A program made the translations under genes and the position numbers. The notes beneath the pieces are model-generated. The model did not search any database. It worked only from the letters and a program-made list of their open reading frames with translations, and was not told the DNA's origin. Below are positions 1 through 11,500 of a DNA stretch of 64,000 bases, one piece after another. This DNA is from Branchiostoma belcheri. Taxonomy: Eukaryota; Chordata; Leptocardii; Amphioxiformes; Branchiostomatidae. The stretch spans positions 461,108 through 525,107 of the forward strand of contig NW_017803058.1 of assembly GCF_001625305.1 (NCBI RefSeq), in the 5' to 3' direction. The first letter of the stretch is position 1. Every line of letters starts with the position of its first letter.

Positions 1-331
1 ACACACAGAATATTTCATTTCATTTCATTTCATTTCATTATGGACTGGTATCGTGAATAATTCTATTAATAGACTCTTCATATTTGTTTCTTCATATTTT
101 CTTCTCTTCCTGTAGAATTGATTTTGGCATTGTACAACTTTGGTGTTGTTGAAGAGGTTCATCAGTCATATAGTGTTGTTTTCCAATATTTTTTTGGCAA
201 TATATAGCATACATTTGCTCATTTTGCAGCTGCTTTTTACGATGTACAGTATGGTTGAAAACTATTTTTTGGAAACTGACAAAAATTCATGCATGTGTCA
301 ATGTTATCCATAGAATCGAATCAGTATGGCC
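1..331. repeat. Harbinger-like MITE, GGCCATGTTGATT family (partial, right end)
   Basis: The right end reads GTATGGCC followed by TTA, and the interior (TTTTGGCATT, TTTTGCAGCTGC, TATGGTTGAAAA) matches copies at 29691, 51767 and 56848. A short (TTTCA)n run at 12-38 interrupts the left part. Confidence 0.7.
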
Positions 332-1234
332 TTACTGTGCTGTACCTGGGGAAATGTCCAGCCTTTGTTAGAGACTGGGTACTGAGTTACCTAGGGAGAT
401 GTCCAGTCTTTGTTAGGCTCCTGCTTTGTTCAATTATGGTATTTGCAAACAATAATGTAATCATCTTGGGGATTATTTGGTTGCCCTTGCAGCTGGTTTC
501 AAAGTTTCATAGAGAACAATGATTGATGACTAAAAGTGAAGGAGAAATTATTTTTAGTCTCACAGATCATTAATTTCATATTTTTTCTGTTCTAGTTATT
601 TATTTATGCAAAAATGGAAAGTATTTCTATAAGTTTATTCAGTTGGGAACTTGCTGTTCTTGAAGATTCCTCAAATAAGCTGTATTTTCATTATCGACAT
701 GTTTCAAAGATAAAATATTACAGAACACTGTTTGGAATTTCATGTATTTGTAAATCATTGCTGGCATCAATTATTGTCAGAGAGCCATTAAAAAATATAC
801 CAAAGTCTAGGTTGACCATTTGGATATTTACTAGCTTTATTTGTGAGTCTAAACAGGGCATTTGCTACAGTTAATATCAGATTTCTACCCATGAGAACAT
901 ATCATTGCCAGATTACCATATATGCCATCATTGCCTCTGACAGTGTTGCGAAAAGTGACACCCTTTATGGGTTACTCTAGTATAAACGATGTCATTAGTC
1001 ATTGATACACTTTAGGGCACAATTCAATGGCCTTAATGAGAATTTCCCTGGGGAAAGGCAGTTTCTGAGTTTTCATCCTTGTGCAGTCATTGTGCATGGC
1101 TCATGCTGCAATAATGACATATTCTGCTAGAGGGTGCTGTGATGTAATTGCAGCAGGACCAAATTTCAGTTGAAAGTTGGAACCTGCTGGTTTAGTCAAT
1201 CTAAATCTAATCTAAAATCTAAGTTTTTCTTGTC
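332..1234. other. No recognised feature
   Basis: AT-rich sequence upstream of the gene. Open stretches at 614-874 and similar have no recognisable domain or splice context. Confidence 0.5.
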
Positions 1235-1237
1235 TAA

Positions 1238-1606
1238 GGCCACACCAATTTAATTTCTTGGTTAACGGATTCACCCGCTTCATTTTTTTCTGATTTGCAA
1301 ATAAAAATAAAAATTCAGAATCAACTACAAAATGCTCATATTTTGCCCTGAACAGTTGAAAACAGTCCTTTTCATCCTAGTTGTTACAGTTATTCCATCT
1401 TTCAATGCAGTGGTATCATTAAAAGTTCAAAATTCATTGTTTGAATTTTGGAACCAGCCTGGTGTGTTGACTTCATGGCTCCTATCGTACCATTTTGGGC
1501 CATAATAGGATGCCTAGGCCTGTTTTTATTTTTTATTTTTTTCGCCCGCCCGCTCCATTATTTTTCTAGAAAAATCCGTTAACCAAGAAATTAAATTGGC
1601 GTGGCC
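1238..1606. mobile_element. MITE-1, Harbinger-like, 369 bp
   Basis: The ends are GGCCACACCAATTTAATT and its near-perfect reverse complement; the inverted match runs about 35 bp. It is flanked by TAA on both sides (1235-1237, 1607-1609). A TWA target duplication and GGCC ends fit PIF/Harbinger non-autonomous elements. It encodes nothing. Confidence 0.85.
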
Positions 1607-2064
1607 TAATATAGATTATCAGATTAGTTTGTTAACCTCCTTTTACATGCTTGATATACACGTATATGAAAATATTGGTCGTAAAATGTCATAATTTAAT
1701 GTTTTCTGTGTATATGTATGTAAGTTGCAGTGTAGAAGAGTGTCTGTCAGTGACCTTTCTATTCAAGTGTTTGGAACAACTGTTCCATATGTAATGGATC
1801 AGCTGAACTGTAAATTGGTCTGGGAACTGGTTTTCTCTGGTGTACAGCAATGTGTGGGGGTTGATAATTCTGCCTCTGGGATTTATCCTACCTGTAAGGT
1901 GTGTATATATTTTGGTACATAGACTATTACCACCTATGAAGTATAAAGGAAATAATGGCAATGGTTTCTGAACAGTTTTAGTATGATCCATACTTCTCAA
2001 AGTCTGAATGGTGCAGGTAGAATTGGTCTGGTGTACATAATTTTCAATGTTACCTGCACCGTAC

Positions 2065-2433
2065 CAGGGCTCGAAATTAAAGGTGGTCCAATGGCCACTG
2101 ACCACTAAAATTTAGGCTGGGACAACTAAAAATACACGTTGGGACATTTTTGGGACAATAGAAATATGCTAGTAATAAACATCAGAATGTCAGCCCTTCT
2201 TTTGTGTATCAGGCACACGTCCTGGCTTTTGGATACGGAAAAGTCCCCCCGAATTTCCTGTCTACTCTTCAATTATAGTGCACCTGGGAGTGAACATAAG
2301 CAAAATAAAGTTGACTTCAAGTTTTAAGTCATACAATACAGGTTGGGACAGTTTATCCTCACTTTGGGACAGATGAAATTTATTTTTGGGACAGTGCTGG
2401 GACAACAGGAAGAAAAGTTAATTTCCAGGCCTG
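2065..2433. repeat. CAGGG-ended element with GGGACA repeats
   Basis: The ends CAGGGCTCGAAATTAA and TTAATTTCCAGGCCTG are roughly inverted, as in hAT-type MITEs. The interior has several GCTGGGACA / TTGGGACA units. No clean target duplication was found. Confidence 0.5.
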
Positions 2434-3340
2434 CTGCACCAGTGCAGGAATGCAGAAAAAAGTATTTTGAGCCCTTAAAGATGTTCTATTGTGTTTGTGT
2501 ACGTTTGAGTTGACTTTTACTCAGACTTGAGCTAAAGAAATAGATAGTACTCTCAGGCAGACAAAACGCAAACAAAGGGAAGTTGTCCAGACTTGTCAGA
2601 TTTCCATGAAAAGTTGCATCTTCTATTGAAAGACTCTTGTTCTTATCCTTGTAGCTGTACCTCTGTATCTGTATCGGTACCGTATAGCCGGTATAACCAC
2701 CCTTGGCCTTTGGCGTAACACACCAGCTTTGAATGCTTGCTCGTCAATGCATGTACATTATAGGAAGTCAATACAAAGTTTTGGATCCTTCATTTCCGAA
2801 ATCAATTTCTAAGTAAGGTCACAGGCCTAAACAGTAATGAACACTAAAACGTAATTACTCAGTGATAAAGCACTTCACTTACCATGAAATGTACGTCAGA
2901 ATCAATTCCATGTCCTTTGCAAGAACTGAACAATGATTTTGGTAGATTCTTTTGGTTAATACTCATTAATTGAAAAGACATTAACAGTCCTATTTTTATT
3001 GCTGTTGTTCCATTTTCAGGTGTGACATACAACATGTTCCCATTGTTGATATGGATTTATGTATTGACAATATTGATGTTTTTGTGCTTGTGGGACAGGA
3101 AGATGGTACATGAATATATGTATCTGGGCCAAACTGTAGGCCTGTCTGGGCCCTAAGACCTGCAATTAGTTCTGCTTTGGTGGTTTTTCAGGTTACCTAG
3201 GAAACCTAGGCAGGTATTTCAGAGAAATCCATAGTATCGTGCCTGGAAAGTCATAGTTATAACTAGCAAGTCTGCTAGATAATAGATAAACTTACAGCAC
3301 AGAAAATCTGCTCTATAATACTATATAGGTGTACATATGT
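2434..3340. other. No recognised feature
   Basis: AT-rich upstream sequence with no repeat ends or exon-like segment that I could support. Confidence 0.4.
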
Positions 3341-3698
3341 AAAACAAGTATTTATTGGTTTTCGGATTTTTTCAGAAAAAGCGACGGCAAAAAAACCCAA
3401 CAGTATCATGATAGCCATAGAGAGTGATAGACATCCTATGATAGCCCCAAATGCTACAATAGGAGACATGAAGTCAACATACTAGGCTGGTTTGTAATTC
3501 AAAGAAACTTTTAATCAAACTACTACATTGATAGATGAAAAAAATGTAACAACTCTGAATAGAAGGGACTTCCCTCAACTGTTGGGACCAAAATAGGAAC
3601 ACTGTAAAGTTGATTCAAAGGCTGAATTGTTTTATTTTTTGCAAATCGGAAAAAAAATTAAAGGAATCCGTGAAACAACAAATTAAATTGGTGTGGCC
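3341..3698. mobile_element. MITE-1 copy, old and diverged
   Basis: The right end AATTAAATTGGTGTGGCC is intact and the interior matches the copy at 4141. The left end is worn (TTATTGGTTTTCGG). It is the most diverged copy of the family here. Confidence 0.7.
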
Positions 3699-4030
3699 AA
3701 AGATAGAACCTACTTGATAAAACTACAAAAGGCTGTATCCATTTTAGTTCAATTGACACATTTCTTGTGATTGTTTCCACCTATTCCAAGTAAACAAAAA
3801 GTGTAGTCATTTCTTACAAAAACAAATTTGGGAAGGCCACAATACCTGGGTGTGGCAGCCCCAATGTCATGGTCATTGGTATTCTAGTCACTCACACACT
3901 TAGGCAGCTCTGTCAGTGATAAACAACACAATTACACTGTCTACATTCCGCCACAGTAATAAACAGGGTCTAGTCTTGATGAAATTATACAATCTGTGTA
4001 ACTTGTTACTTGCAGTGCATGTGTCTACAT

Positions 4031-4713
4031 CAGGGTTCTAGCCAGCTCAAATTTTTTTTGCCGTCAGCTCAGGTTCATGATTGGATCTGGGGGGAAAGTG
4101 CTCACAATCTAGGGGGTTCTGGGAACAAATTTTTTTATTAGGCCACACCAATTTAATTTGTTGGTTCTCGGATTTTTTCAGAAAAAATATGAAGCGACAG
4201 GGCGAAAAAAAAATAAAAATAAAAACCGGCCTAGGCATCCTATTATAGCCCCAAATGCTTCGATTGGAGCCATGAAGTCAACACAAAAAGCTGGGATAGC
4301 ATTTAAACAAAGAATTTTGAACTTTTAACCAAACCACTGCATTAAAAGATTGAAAAACTGTAACAACTAGGAAGAAAAGGACTTTCCTCAACTGTTGGGA
4401 GCAAAATATGAGCATTTTTTAGATGATTCAGAACCAGAATTTTTTTTTTTTTGCAAATCAGAAAAAAAATGAAGAGGCGAATCCGAGAACCAACAAATTA
4501 AATTGGTGTGGCCTTATTTTCAAGCCTTTAAAAAATTCAATTTCTCATTTTTGGAGAGGCAAATCATGGGGTTTAGAGTGTATGTTGGTGGTCTTTTGGA
4601 TTTTTTTATAACCTAAGATTTTGGTCAATTTTGTCTATCAAGGTTTATGGATTGGTTAAAAAAAATTCTGTCATATGCCCCAAAGTTCCTGCTACCAGTA
4701 TTAAAGAGCCCTG
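4031..4713. mobile_element. hAT-like MITE with exact 8-bp target duplication, split by MITE-1
   Basis: It begins CAGGGTTCTAGCCAGC and ends GAGCCCTG. GTCTACAT lies on both sides (4023-4030, 4714-4721), the 8-bp duplication typical of hAT. A MITE-1 copy is inserted inside at 4141-4513, so this element is the older one. Confidence 0.82.
4141..4513. mobile_element. MITE-1 nested in hAT-like MITE
   Basis: Ends GGCCACACCAATTTAATT and its complement, with TTA on both sides (4138-4140, 4514-4516). It is oriented opposite to the copy at 1238. Confidence 0.85.
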
Positions 4714-4981
4714 GTCTACATTCAGACATTATTTCATAAATGTCTGCTATTGAGGTTCCCTACCAACAAATATACTGTTTTCTGTCTTTTCAATGAGTAA
4801 GCAGACATATGTTGTCAAATTTATCAATTCAACTGTAGAAGTAGAAGCTAAAGCTAATGTCTTTGATTTAACAGAATGAATTAGAATTTAGAAGGTAAAT
4901 GAGGTCTCAAACTTGAAGTAAAGATGAATTAACAATAGAAGTTTAGGGTACTTGAATGAGAAAAGTCGTCTAGGATTCTTA

Positions 4982-5285
4982 GGCCACACCAATTTAATTT
5001 CTTGATTAACGGGTTCACCCGCTTCATTTTTTTCTGATTTGCAAAAAAAAATATTATTCTCATATTATGCCCTGAACAGTTGAAAAATGTCCTTTTCGTC
5101 CAAGTCGTTACAGTTCAAATTCATTGTTTAAATTTTGAACCAGCCTGGTGTGTTGACTTCATGGCTCCTATCGTACCATTTTGGGCTATAATAGGATGCC
5201 TAGGCCTGTTTTTTTTTTTTCGCCCGCCCGCTCCATTATTTTATCTAGAAAAATCTGTTAACCAAGAAATTAAATTGGTGTGGCC
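4982..5285. mobile_element. MITE-1, 304 bp, internally shortened
   Basis: Flanked by TTA (4979-4981, 5286-5288). It is shorter than full copies by an internal loss. The 48 bases before it and the 50 bases after it are themselves a diverged direct repeat. Confidence 0.82.
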
Positions 5286-5288
5286 TTA

Positions 5289-6615
5289 TGGGGAATATGG
5301 GAGTTACTAGCAGAAGTTTAGGGTACTTTTTTGAATAAGAAATGACATCTAGGATTCTTAATCTTACGATTATCTATTTTGTCTCTGCTCTTGACTACCG
5401 GTGACTGTCAAAGTTTTCAAATACAACTTACTCCATTCAGTTTCATAGAACCAAACTCTGAGCTCTCTGATCAGAATAGATAATGATTTTGACAACAAAA
5501 GATGTACACAGTATACGAAACCCTGTGAGCTCACCATGTGTGTGTGGGTGAGTGGGTGAGACTGACCCCAGCCTTCCAGAACAACACTGGGCAGGAAACC
5601 GTGTCTCCTGGTTCTGTCATTTCCTCAAAGTCGCACACTACATCACTTCCTGAATACAAAATCATAGGTCTGCATGTACAAAGCACATGTGAGAAACCAT
5701 TTTCCTCAGTTCTTTTGAAAGTACTCGTGCCTCTAGGGTTGGTTTGTCGGGAAAGGATGACTTTAGACGAGACAGAAGTCAATGAAAGTTCAAGTTCATG
5801 TAGTAGAGTAAGTACCCTTTTCTTTAGCCTTATTACTATCTTGAAGTTCAATCGGTATCATGCAATATCTATTGTCAAATGGGAATTATGACTTAACAAA
5901 GGGCAGGCAGAACTATATAAAGTGACAGTGAACTTGGTACACTGAAGTAAAGGCTATTTACGCATCATAGACACATTATATTGGTACTCAAGCAACTGTT
6001 GCTTGAGTAACTGCTTTTTGGCGTATCTTATTACCTGGATGTATAATACTATAACCTTCACTTACGTAAAGGCCATTTATTTGATTTTTAGCTTTTAAAA
6101 AGAGGCACTGGGTCTAGTTGACATTGACCATTGAATGTGTTTATATTCCTCATGGCCTTTTGGTAGTGTTATGTAAACAACACTTGTTTTGACTCTGATT
6201 TGAGTCAACAACAACGATAAAGACCTTGACTGCAAGGCTATATTAGTGTATACAAACAAAATTTCCTACTTCTATGACCTTGGTTTCAGTCTGGGAAAAT
6301 GTTCTCATATTCTAAATATGGTATAGAAAACATAACTTACCTTTTTAGTCTCTGAAACCGTTTTACAAGAGGAACAGAAAACTTTCTGTGTGTTCTTCCT
6401 ATAATTTGGACATTTTGAGTTATGACATGTCTGTGTTGTCATCTGGTATTCGTATCTAAACCTGGGGGTGGGGGGTTATGAGGTAGACTTCAAAGCTGTC
6501 ATAATTAAGTCTGTCCAGTTTTTAAGACATGGCATCACCCCCATCTCAGTTGGCTGCAGGATACTTCCTAATGAACCAAGAAGTCCGAGTGTCTGCTGAC
6601 ACAGCTGTGAAGAAC
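5289..6615. other. Upstream sequence with a fragment of a hammerhead-bearing repeat
   Basis: Around 5995-6045 the sequence GCTTGAGTAACTGC...TTATTACCTGGATGT matches the outer part of the repeat at 53160 (minus) and 61878. An open stretch at 5538-5891 ends near a donor-like AGA|GTAAGT but has no homology I recognise. Otherwise nothing. Confidence 0.4.
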
Positions 6616-6816
6616 TACTGTAAATTACTTAATGTTTGTAGTAGCAAAAGTTCGCAGTCTGAGAAAAATGGACATGTGACAAGATGCAGCAAAAAGAAAG
6701 TTGTGGAATTATTTCTTCAAGGTAATCGATAAGTTTGCAGTACAAAAGTGACTGCGAAAACTGCAAATATGAAACTTTAATTAAAAGTACTGCAGAAAAA
6801 ATCGTGAATTACAGTA
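6616..6816. mobile_element. TACTGTAAATCAC palindromic MITE (family 2)
   Basis: Ends TACTGTAAATTAC and GTGAATTACAGTA. The interior has CAAAAGTTCGCAGTCTGAG and the family motif AAAAAGAAAGT. The terminal TA may be the target duplication. Other copies: 13628, 15270, 23309, 28434, 38952, 41330, 48435, 48988, 55399, 60370. Confidence 0.8.
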
Positions 6817-7567
6817 CCACAAACAAAAGGTCCCCCCCCCCCACAAAAAAAAATTCACCTTATCCAAGAAAAGCAACTCTTTCCGCTATCTGGGGCATGA
6901 AATAAGAACACAAGAGCTCACTTTGTGGGAATTCTATTTTCGTTTCTGGTCATGTTGACTTAGTGGGTTTGGGTGTTGCGATGCGTATCAAAAGATCAAT
7001 GGAGGACACTGGACCCAACCATTAGTTCTCCTCCATACTTTTATAGGAAAACGAGGGGTATGGATCTTGTTAAGGTTTCCCCGGGGAATCCTAAGTCCCA
7101 AGGCTTGAGGAACCAATGGGGCTAGCTCCTTGGCTTGGCGGCAGCAGTTATACTAATAGAACTGTGACCATGGAAAGAGCATTTACTGCCTCCTACTGGT
7201 CTGTCTCAAGTGGGGAAGTGTAGGGTGGCAGGAAGCGTTCTTTCTCAGTCAGGGTAGCTCATACAGGGCATAGGGTTACCACATAACCCTGCCCGCTTCT
7301 TGGTCTCAGTTGATAGACAAGCCTGTGGTGAACAGTAGCCACAGAAGAGGCCTCCTGTCTGTGTGCAGCTCTGGCCTGGGTTCTCAGGAGGCCTGTTTTA
7401 TCTAGTGTGTGCATAAGGACTTGTGTACACATACACCCAGTGTATACACAGTACAGCCAGGGCTCAGCTTGAGAGAGAGAGGATGGTCTAGATTAGCTGT
7501 GTTGGGGTACTGTGGTGGTGGTGTGTACGACCTTGGCTCCCCCGGCACACACCAAAAGGATGCAAGT
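6817..7567. other. GC-richer region before first candidate exon
   Basis: Base composition rises relative to the flanks between about 7000 and 7600. A poly-C run lies near 6833. No exon beyond 7568-7603 can be supported; it may hold 5' untranslated or promoter sequence. Confidence 0.35.
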
Positions 7568-7603
7568 ATGCTACGGAAAGCCAAAAGTTGGGCCTCTCTG
7601 CAG
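7568..7603 (+). CDS. FRMD4: Candidate upstream start exon (MLRKAKSWASLQ)
   Basis: ATG at 7568 opens twelve codons ending in CAG before a strong donor (CAG|GTAGGT). The phase is 0, so it would join in frame to the ATG exon at 8483 and give a 996-residue protein. Vertebrate FRMD4A also has isoforms with a short segment before the MTEGRRC start. No homology supports the peptide itself. It could be a chance ATG before a cryptic donor. Confidence 0.4.
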
Positions 7604-7857
7604 GTAGGTTAGACTTTGTGCTGAATGATAAGTTTTCCTAAGAGCAGTCTAGTTCCCATACGAGGGTAAAAGAGGGTTAGAAATGGCCAGGGTTGGTGGT
7701 AAATAGCATGTTTAGTGTGTGTGCCATTTGTCAACTGGCAGTGCCGGGTACATAGGTCACTGGCTATAGCCAGGGTCACTTTGGCCCCTTGGTGTTATGA
7801 TCTTGCCCATGCCCCTTTTGGACACTGTTACTGTTATGTGGAATGGACATGACAGAG

Positions 7858-7892
7858 TATATAAGAGTACCCCTCCTTGTTTTCTCATTCTG
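7858..7892 (+). promoter_or_regulatory. Candidate TATA/Inr core promoter
   Basis: TATATAAG at 7858-7865 is followed by TCATTCT, a full match to the Inr pattern YYANWYY, with its A at 7887, 29 bases after the first T. The spacing fits a TATA promoter. It lies between the candidate exon at 7568 and the ATG exon at 8483, so it could drive a shorter FRMD4 transcript. Evidence is motif-only. Confidence 0.3.
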
Positions 7893-8482
7893 GGAGGTTT
7901 TGTTTGTTGTTGTTGGTTCGGAACATTTCCCTGTTGCTGTCAATTAACGCTTGTTGAGTGGCAGCCTACCGGTTCCAAAATGTGCCCTCCCACCTTTTCC
8001 TAAGAGCGATACACCCCAGGCTTTGTGCCCGGTATCTATAGGAATCCTCGGGGTTCCATTCTCTTCAGTCTGCCATTGTGAACCCGGCCATTCCCCTGCG
8101 CTGTTTCTCCATTCTATCACAGCTGCCAGCTACCATACCCCAGGGTCACCAGACACATTATATTGGCATGTATTACACACACTCCCTGGTAAAGATCCTG
8201 TACGGTGACCTCTGACAGTTGTACTACCGCAGCAGTCTCCTACCAACCATGTTGTGGTCTTCACCCTGTCTGAGAGTCAAAGAATCTTTTGTTTCCGAGA
8301 CCGGCGGGCTACATACGGATCCGGGATGTTCTCGCGCTTTTCCGTACGTCGACGAATACACACTCGTTGCCACTCCTAGCTCCACTGTTATGGTAATAAT
8401 AACGATTTGCATGCAAGTTACAATGCTGTGCTGATGATCTCATGCTGTTTTTTTTTCTAACGGATTTTCTATGTTTTTTTAG

Positions 8483-8548
8483 ATGGCAGAGGGGCGACGA
8501 TGCCAGGTCCAACTCTTGGACGATCGAAAGCTGGAATTTCTAATCCAG
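8483..8548 (+). CDS. FRMD4: FRMD4 exon 1, start of FERM F1 lobe
   Basis: It encodes residues 1-22, including EGRRCQVQLLDDRKLEFLIQ, the conserved first beta strands of the FRMD4 F1 lobe. A T-rich tract and TAG come directly before the ATG, and CAG|GTGAGA follows. The acceptor-like sequence implies an earlier, perhaps noncoding, exon. Confidence 0.93.
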
Positions 8549-11500
8549 GTGAGACACTTTCTAACGTGTGTGAGGTTTTCTACGATAGACCACAGCGTTT
8601 GGGGCAACGGAATTCATTTTGTCACGTTCTACCATAGAAGGGTAGACCAATTTAGACTACCCTTTACTAAAATAGTACCCACACATATTTATGGTGGATA
8701 CTGCATGAATGAAGCCGCAAAAATCAATTTTGTCATATATGGACCATTGCATTTAATATTCCACAGTTGGGTCCAAGATGAAAATAGGTCTGTACAGGAA
8801 TGGGTGCCTGGCAGCAGTGCTATGTGTGTTGGTATGCCACAATGTTGTTATATGAAAGAAGAACTTGCACAATGGTGATGAAGCAATTTTAAAACATAGC
8901 TTTAGCCCAGCAGATTTCAGCCCACTCAAAGACTAGATAATGTAAGTGAAATTGAAAGGGGAAGGCATCTGTGACCAAATTTGGTTTTCTAACGCCCGCA
9001 GCTGTTATTATATTATCTCTGCTGTGGTCAGTGTGTGTCAGAACGTATAGACAGAAATATACATAATGTGACTTGCCATGTTGTTGCTTTGAGTCTCTCT
9101 GGTACCGTTCCCATTTTCAGAAGTGAGCTCTGCAAAACCCGAAATTGGGAGTTTTAGGTAACACTACTAGTGTTGAAATGAAAATCTATACAGAAAATTG
9201 AGCCGTTCATACTTGTCATTCCGTTCAGAAAATCAATGGAAATTAAGTCGATTTGCCACCAAGACCACACCGATACCTTTGATTGAAAGGTACCTATTTG
9301 AAAGCGTGTGTATGTTAAAGACACAAAGGTTAGGAGTACCAAATATACCAGGAGTGACCAGACAAAAATAGTTTACCCCGTCCACAACTGGGCACACAAA
9401 CTTCGGAGCTGTGTTTGTTTCAGGTGGCCGGCAGACGCAATTGACTAAAAAGGCTAAACGCCGCTCAAACTTTGCACGTAATTGTGAAAAGGTTTTAGAA
9501 TGGACAGAACAATTTTTCTGTTATGAGGTACTGTCTCAGAAATGCTCATAATTTCCTTTTTCTCATCTTTTGGGATCATACTAATAGCCCCCCAAAATAA
9601 TAACAAATAAAATCATCTTTCGTGCTGCCCTCTTTCAGTTTCATTTCTCCAAAACTGAAAATGATATACATGTAGTTCTATACAGTGCTCAAAGTTGCTA
9701 AAAACCATTCTTTCATATCAAGACATTGTGGCATACCAGCATATACATGTACATTTGTTTATATAATATAGCACCTGTACATGCATTGTGTCGAGAAGAA
9801 TTGAAATAGGGGTAACCATTTGGGGATATACATAGTTTATGTAAATAAATGTATGTATTCAAATTGTATGTATTGAAATTAATGATACAAAATCAGATTA
9901 ATCAAGTATAATCTTTCTTCCAGGATGGAATACTAACTTTATGAAATTTTTTTTTTGGAATGAATTTTTTATGTGAAACTGAATGACTTCTATATGATTG
10001 AGCCATGTGTAAAAACACACTGATGGTGAAAAATGATAACATAAAATCTAAGGTACGAAATATAAGCTTCAGAAGTCAATCCTGTACAGGCCGTAATGCT
10101 TATTCATTCCCATTCTATAGCAATAACGTTTCATGAATTATGCAAGCTAACGGTTGAGTTAGTACCATTGAAAATATAGGTCATATGAATGCTCACATTG
10201 AAACTGATATGGTAATCTTTCCACTACCTGCCAAGGCCTAGGAAAAAACTGTTGTGTTTCCTGTTTCCCAATCGACTATAGAAAAACTGCCGACCCTAGC
10301 TTTTTTTGTGTGGACCCCTGCAAGGGACATGAATTTTTTTTTAGCTGATCGACCTTTTCTAGCTCCATGATCTGACACCTGAGTGATGAAACATTGTACA
10401 ATCAGTTTTCTAACATTGACATTGAAAATTCAGGGGTCCTCATGCAAGTTTTACATTGCTAAACTATTTGTATAAGTTGGATCACTAGAGATCGATTGAC
10501 AAAGTCTAAAAAAAAAAAGAAAGAGAAAAAGATAATCCCTGCCTACCAAACCTAATTTTTTTCAGCAACGAAACAGGAAACACAACATGGTATGGGTTAG
10601 ATCACTAGAGATTGGTCAACAAAGTCTGAAAAAAAGAAAGAGAAAAAGACAATTCCTGCCTACCAACCCTAATTTTTTTCAGGAACGAAATAGGAAACAC
10701 AACATTTTTTTCCTAGGCCCAACTCCAAAATCTGGAAGTTTATCAGTGATACATCCAGGGGTTAAAATACCCGGTCTCGCAGTCTCGCCGCGCAAGTAAT
10801 TTTTTCTGTGCGAGACTTATTCGGAAAGCCAGGTTGCCCGGAGCGCAAGTTATTTTTACAGCGGCTTGGTTTACGGCCAGCGGCTTCTGAAATAAACAGT
10901 GCTGCGGTCCCGCCTCGGCCTGCCGGCCTGCACGTGAGCAGTCCCTCTACTCAAATAACAGCGGGTGTTGATAATTTGGCGTTTCGCCTCCCTGAGCACG
11001 TGCGCGTAGGGATTTAATTCCAATATTTCCCCGATAAATGTGTTCGTCATTCTTATTTTCTTCGGCCGAGCGGCGTGGATCGAGCCGGAATCCTGCCGGC
11101 TGTGCGCGTGCCCGACCGCTAGTTTTCGGCGGTTCCGCGGAAAAATAATCCATCCCCAGAAGAAATGTTACGCATGAAAATAACAACTATACCATAGTTT
11201 CTCTGTTTTATGAGTTTTGAGGCCGTAAAATGTTTAAAACGGTTGAAATTTGTCAAAAAAACAGCTCGAAAGACTGAGAAATAATGGCCGACATGGCCGA
11301 CACATGTTGACAACAAAAGTGGTCAAAGGTCAAGTTAGCAGCCAAACGTATAAGATATTGCAATGTGCTAAAACGATACTTTTTTCGGCATCAACAGAAA
11401 TAAAAATTCACTCATATTTTTAGAAGGTTAATTTTCAAACATTGCTGTGAAATTTTTCAAATTTATTGGTTTCTAGTGTCAGAATATTATAATAGTTGTT

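Noticed and set aside
1689-2105. 138-codon antisense open frame
   Set aside because: Low-complexity composition, no recognised domain, and it ends within a CAGGG-ended repeat.
2653-2720. GTACCTCTGTATCTGTATCGGTACC as a regulatory palindrome
   Set aside because: Only short imperfect matches; no family or site recognised.
5538-5891. 117-codon open stretch before FRMD4 with a GTAAGT-like donor inside
   Set aside because: No domain, no homology I recognise, and no matching phase with exon 1. The antisense frame is similarly open, so it is probably chance.
6529-6732. Open frame starting MASPPSQLAAGYFLMNQEV as a first FRMD4 exon
   Set aside because: It runs directly into a family 2 MITE and has no splice donor before it.
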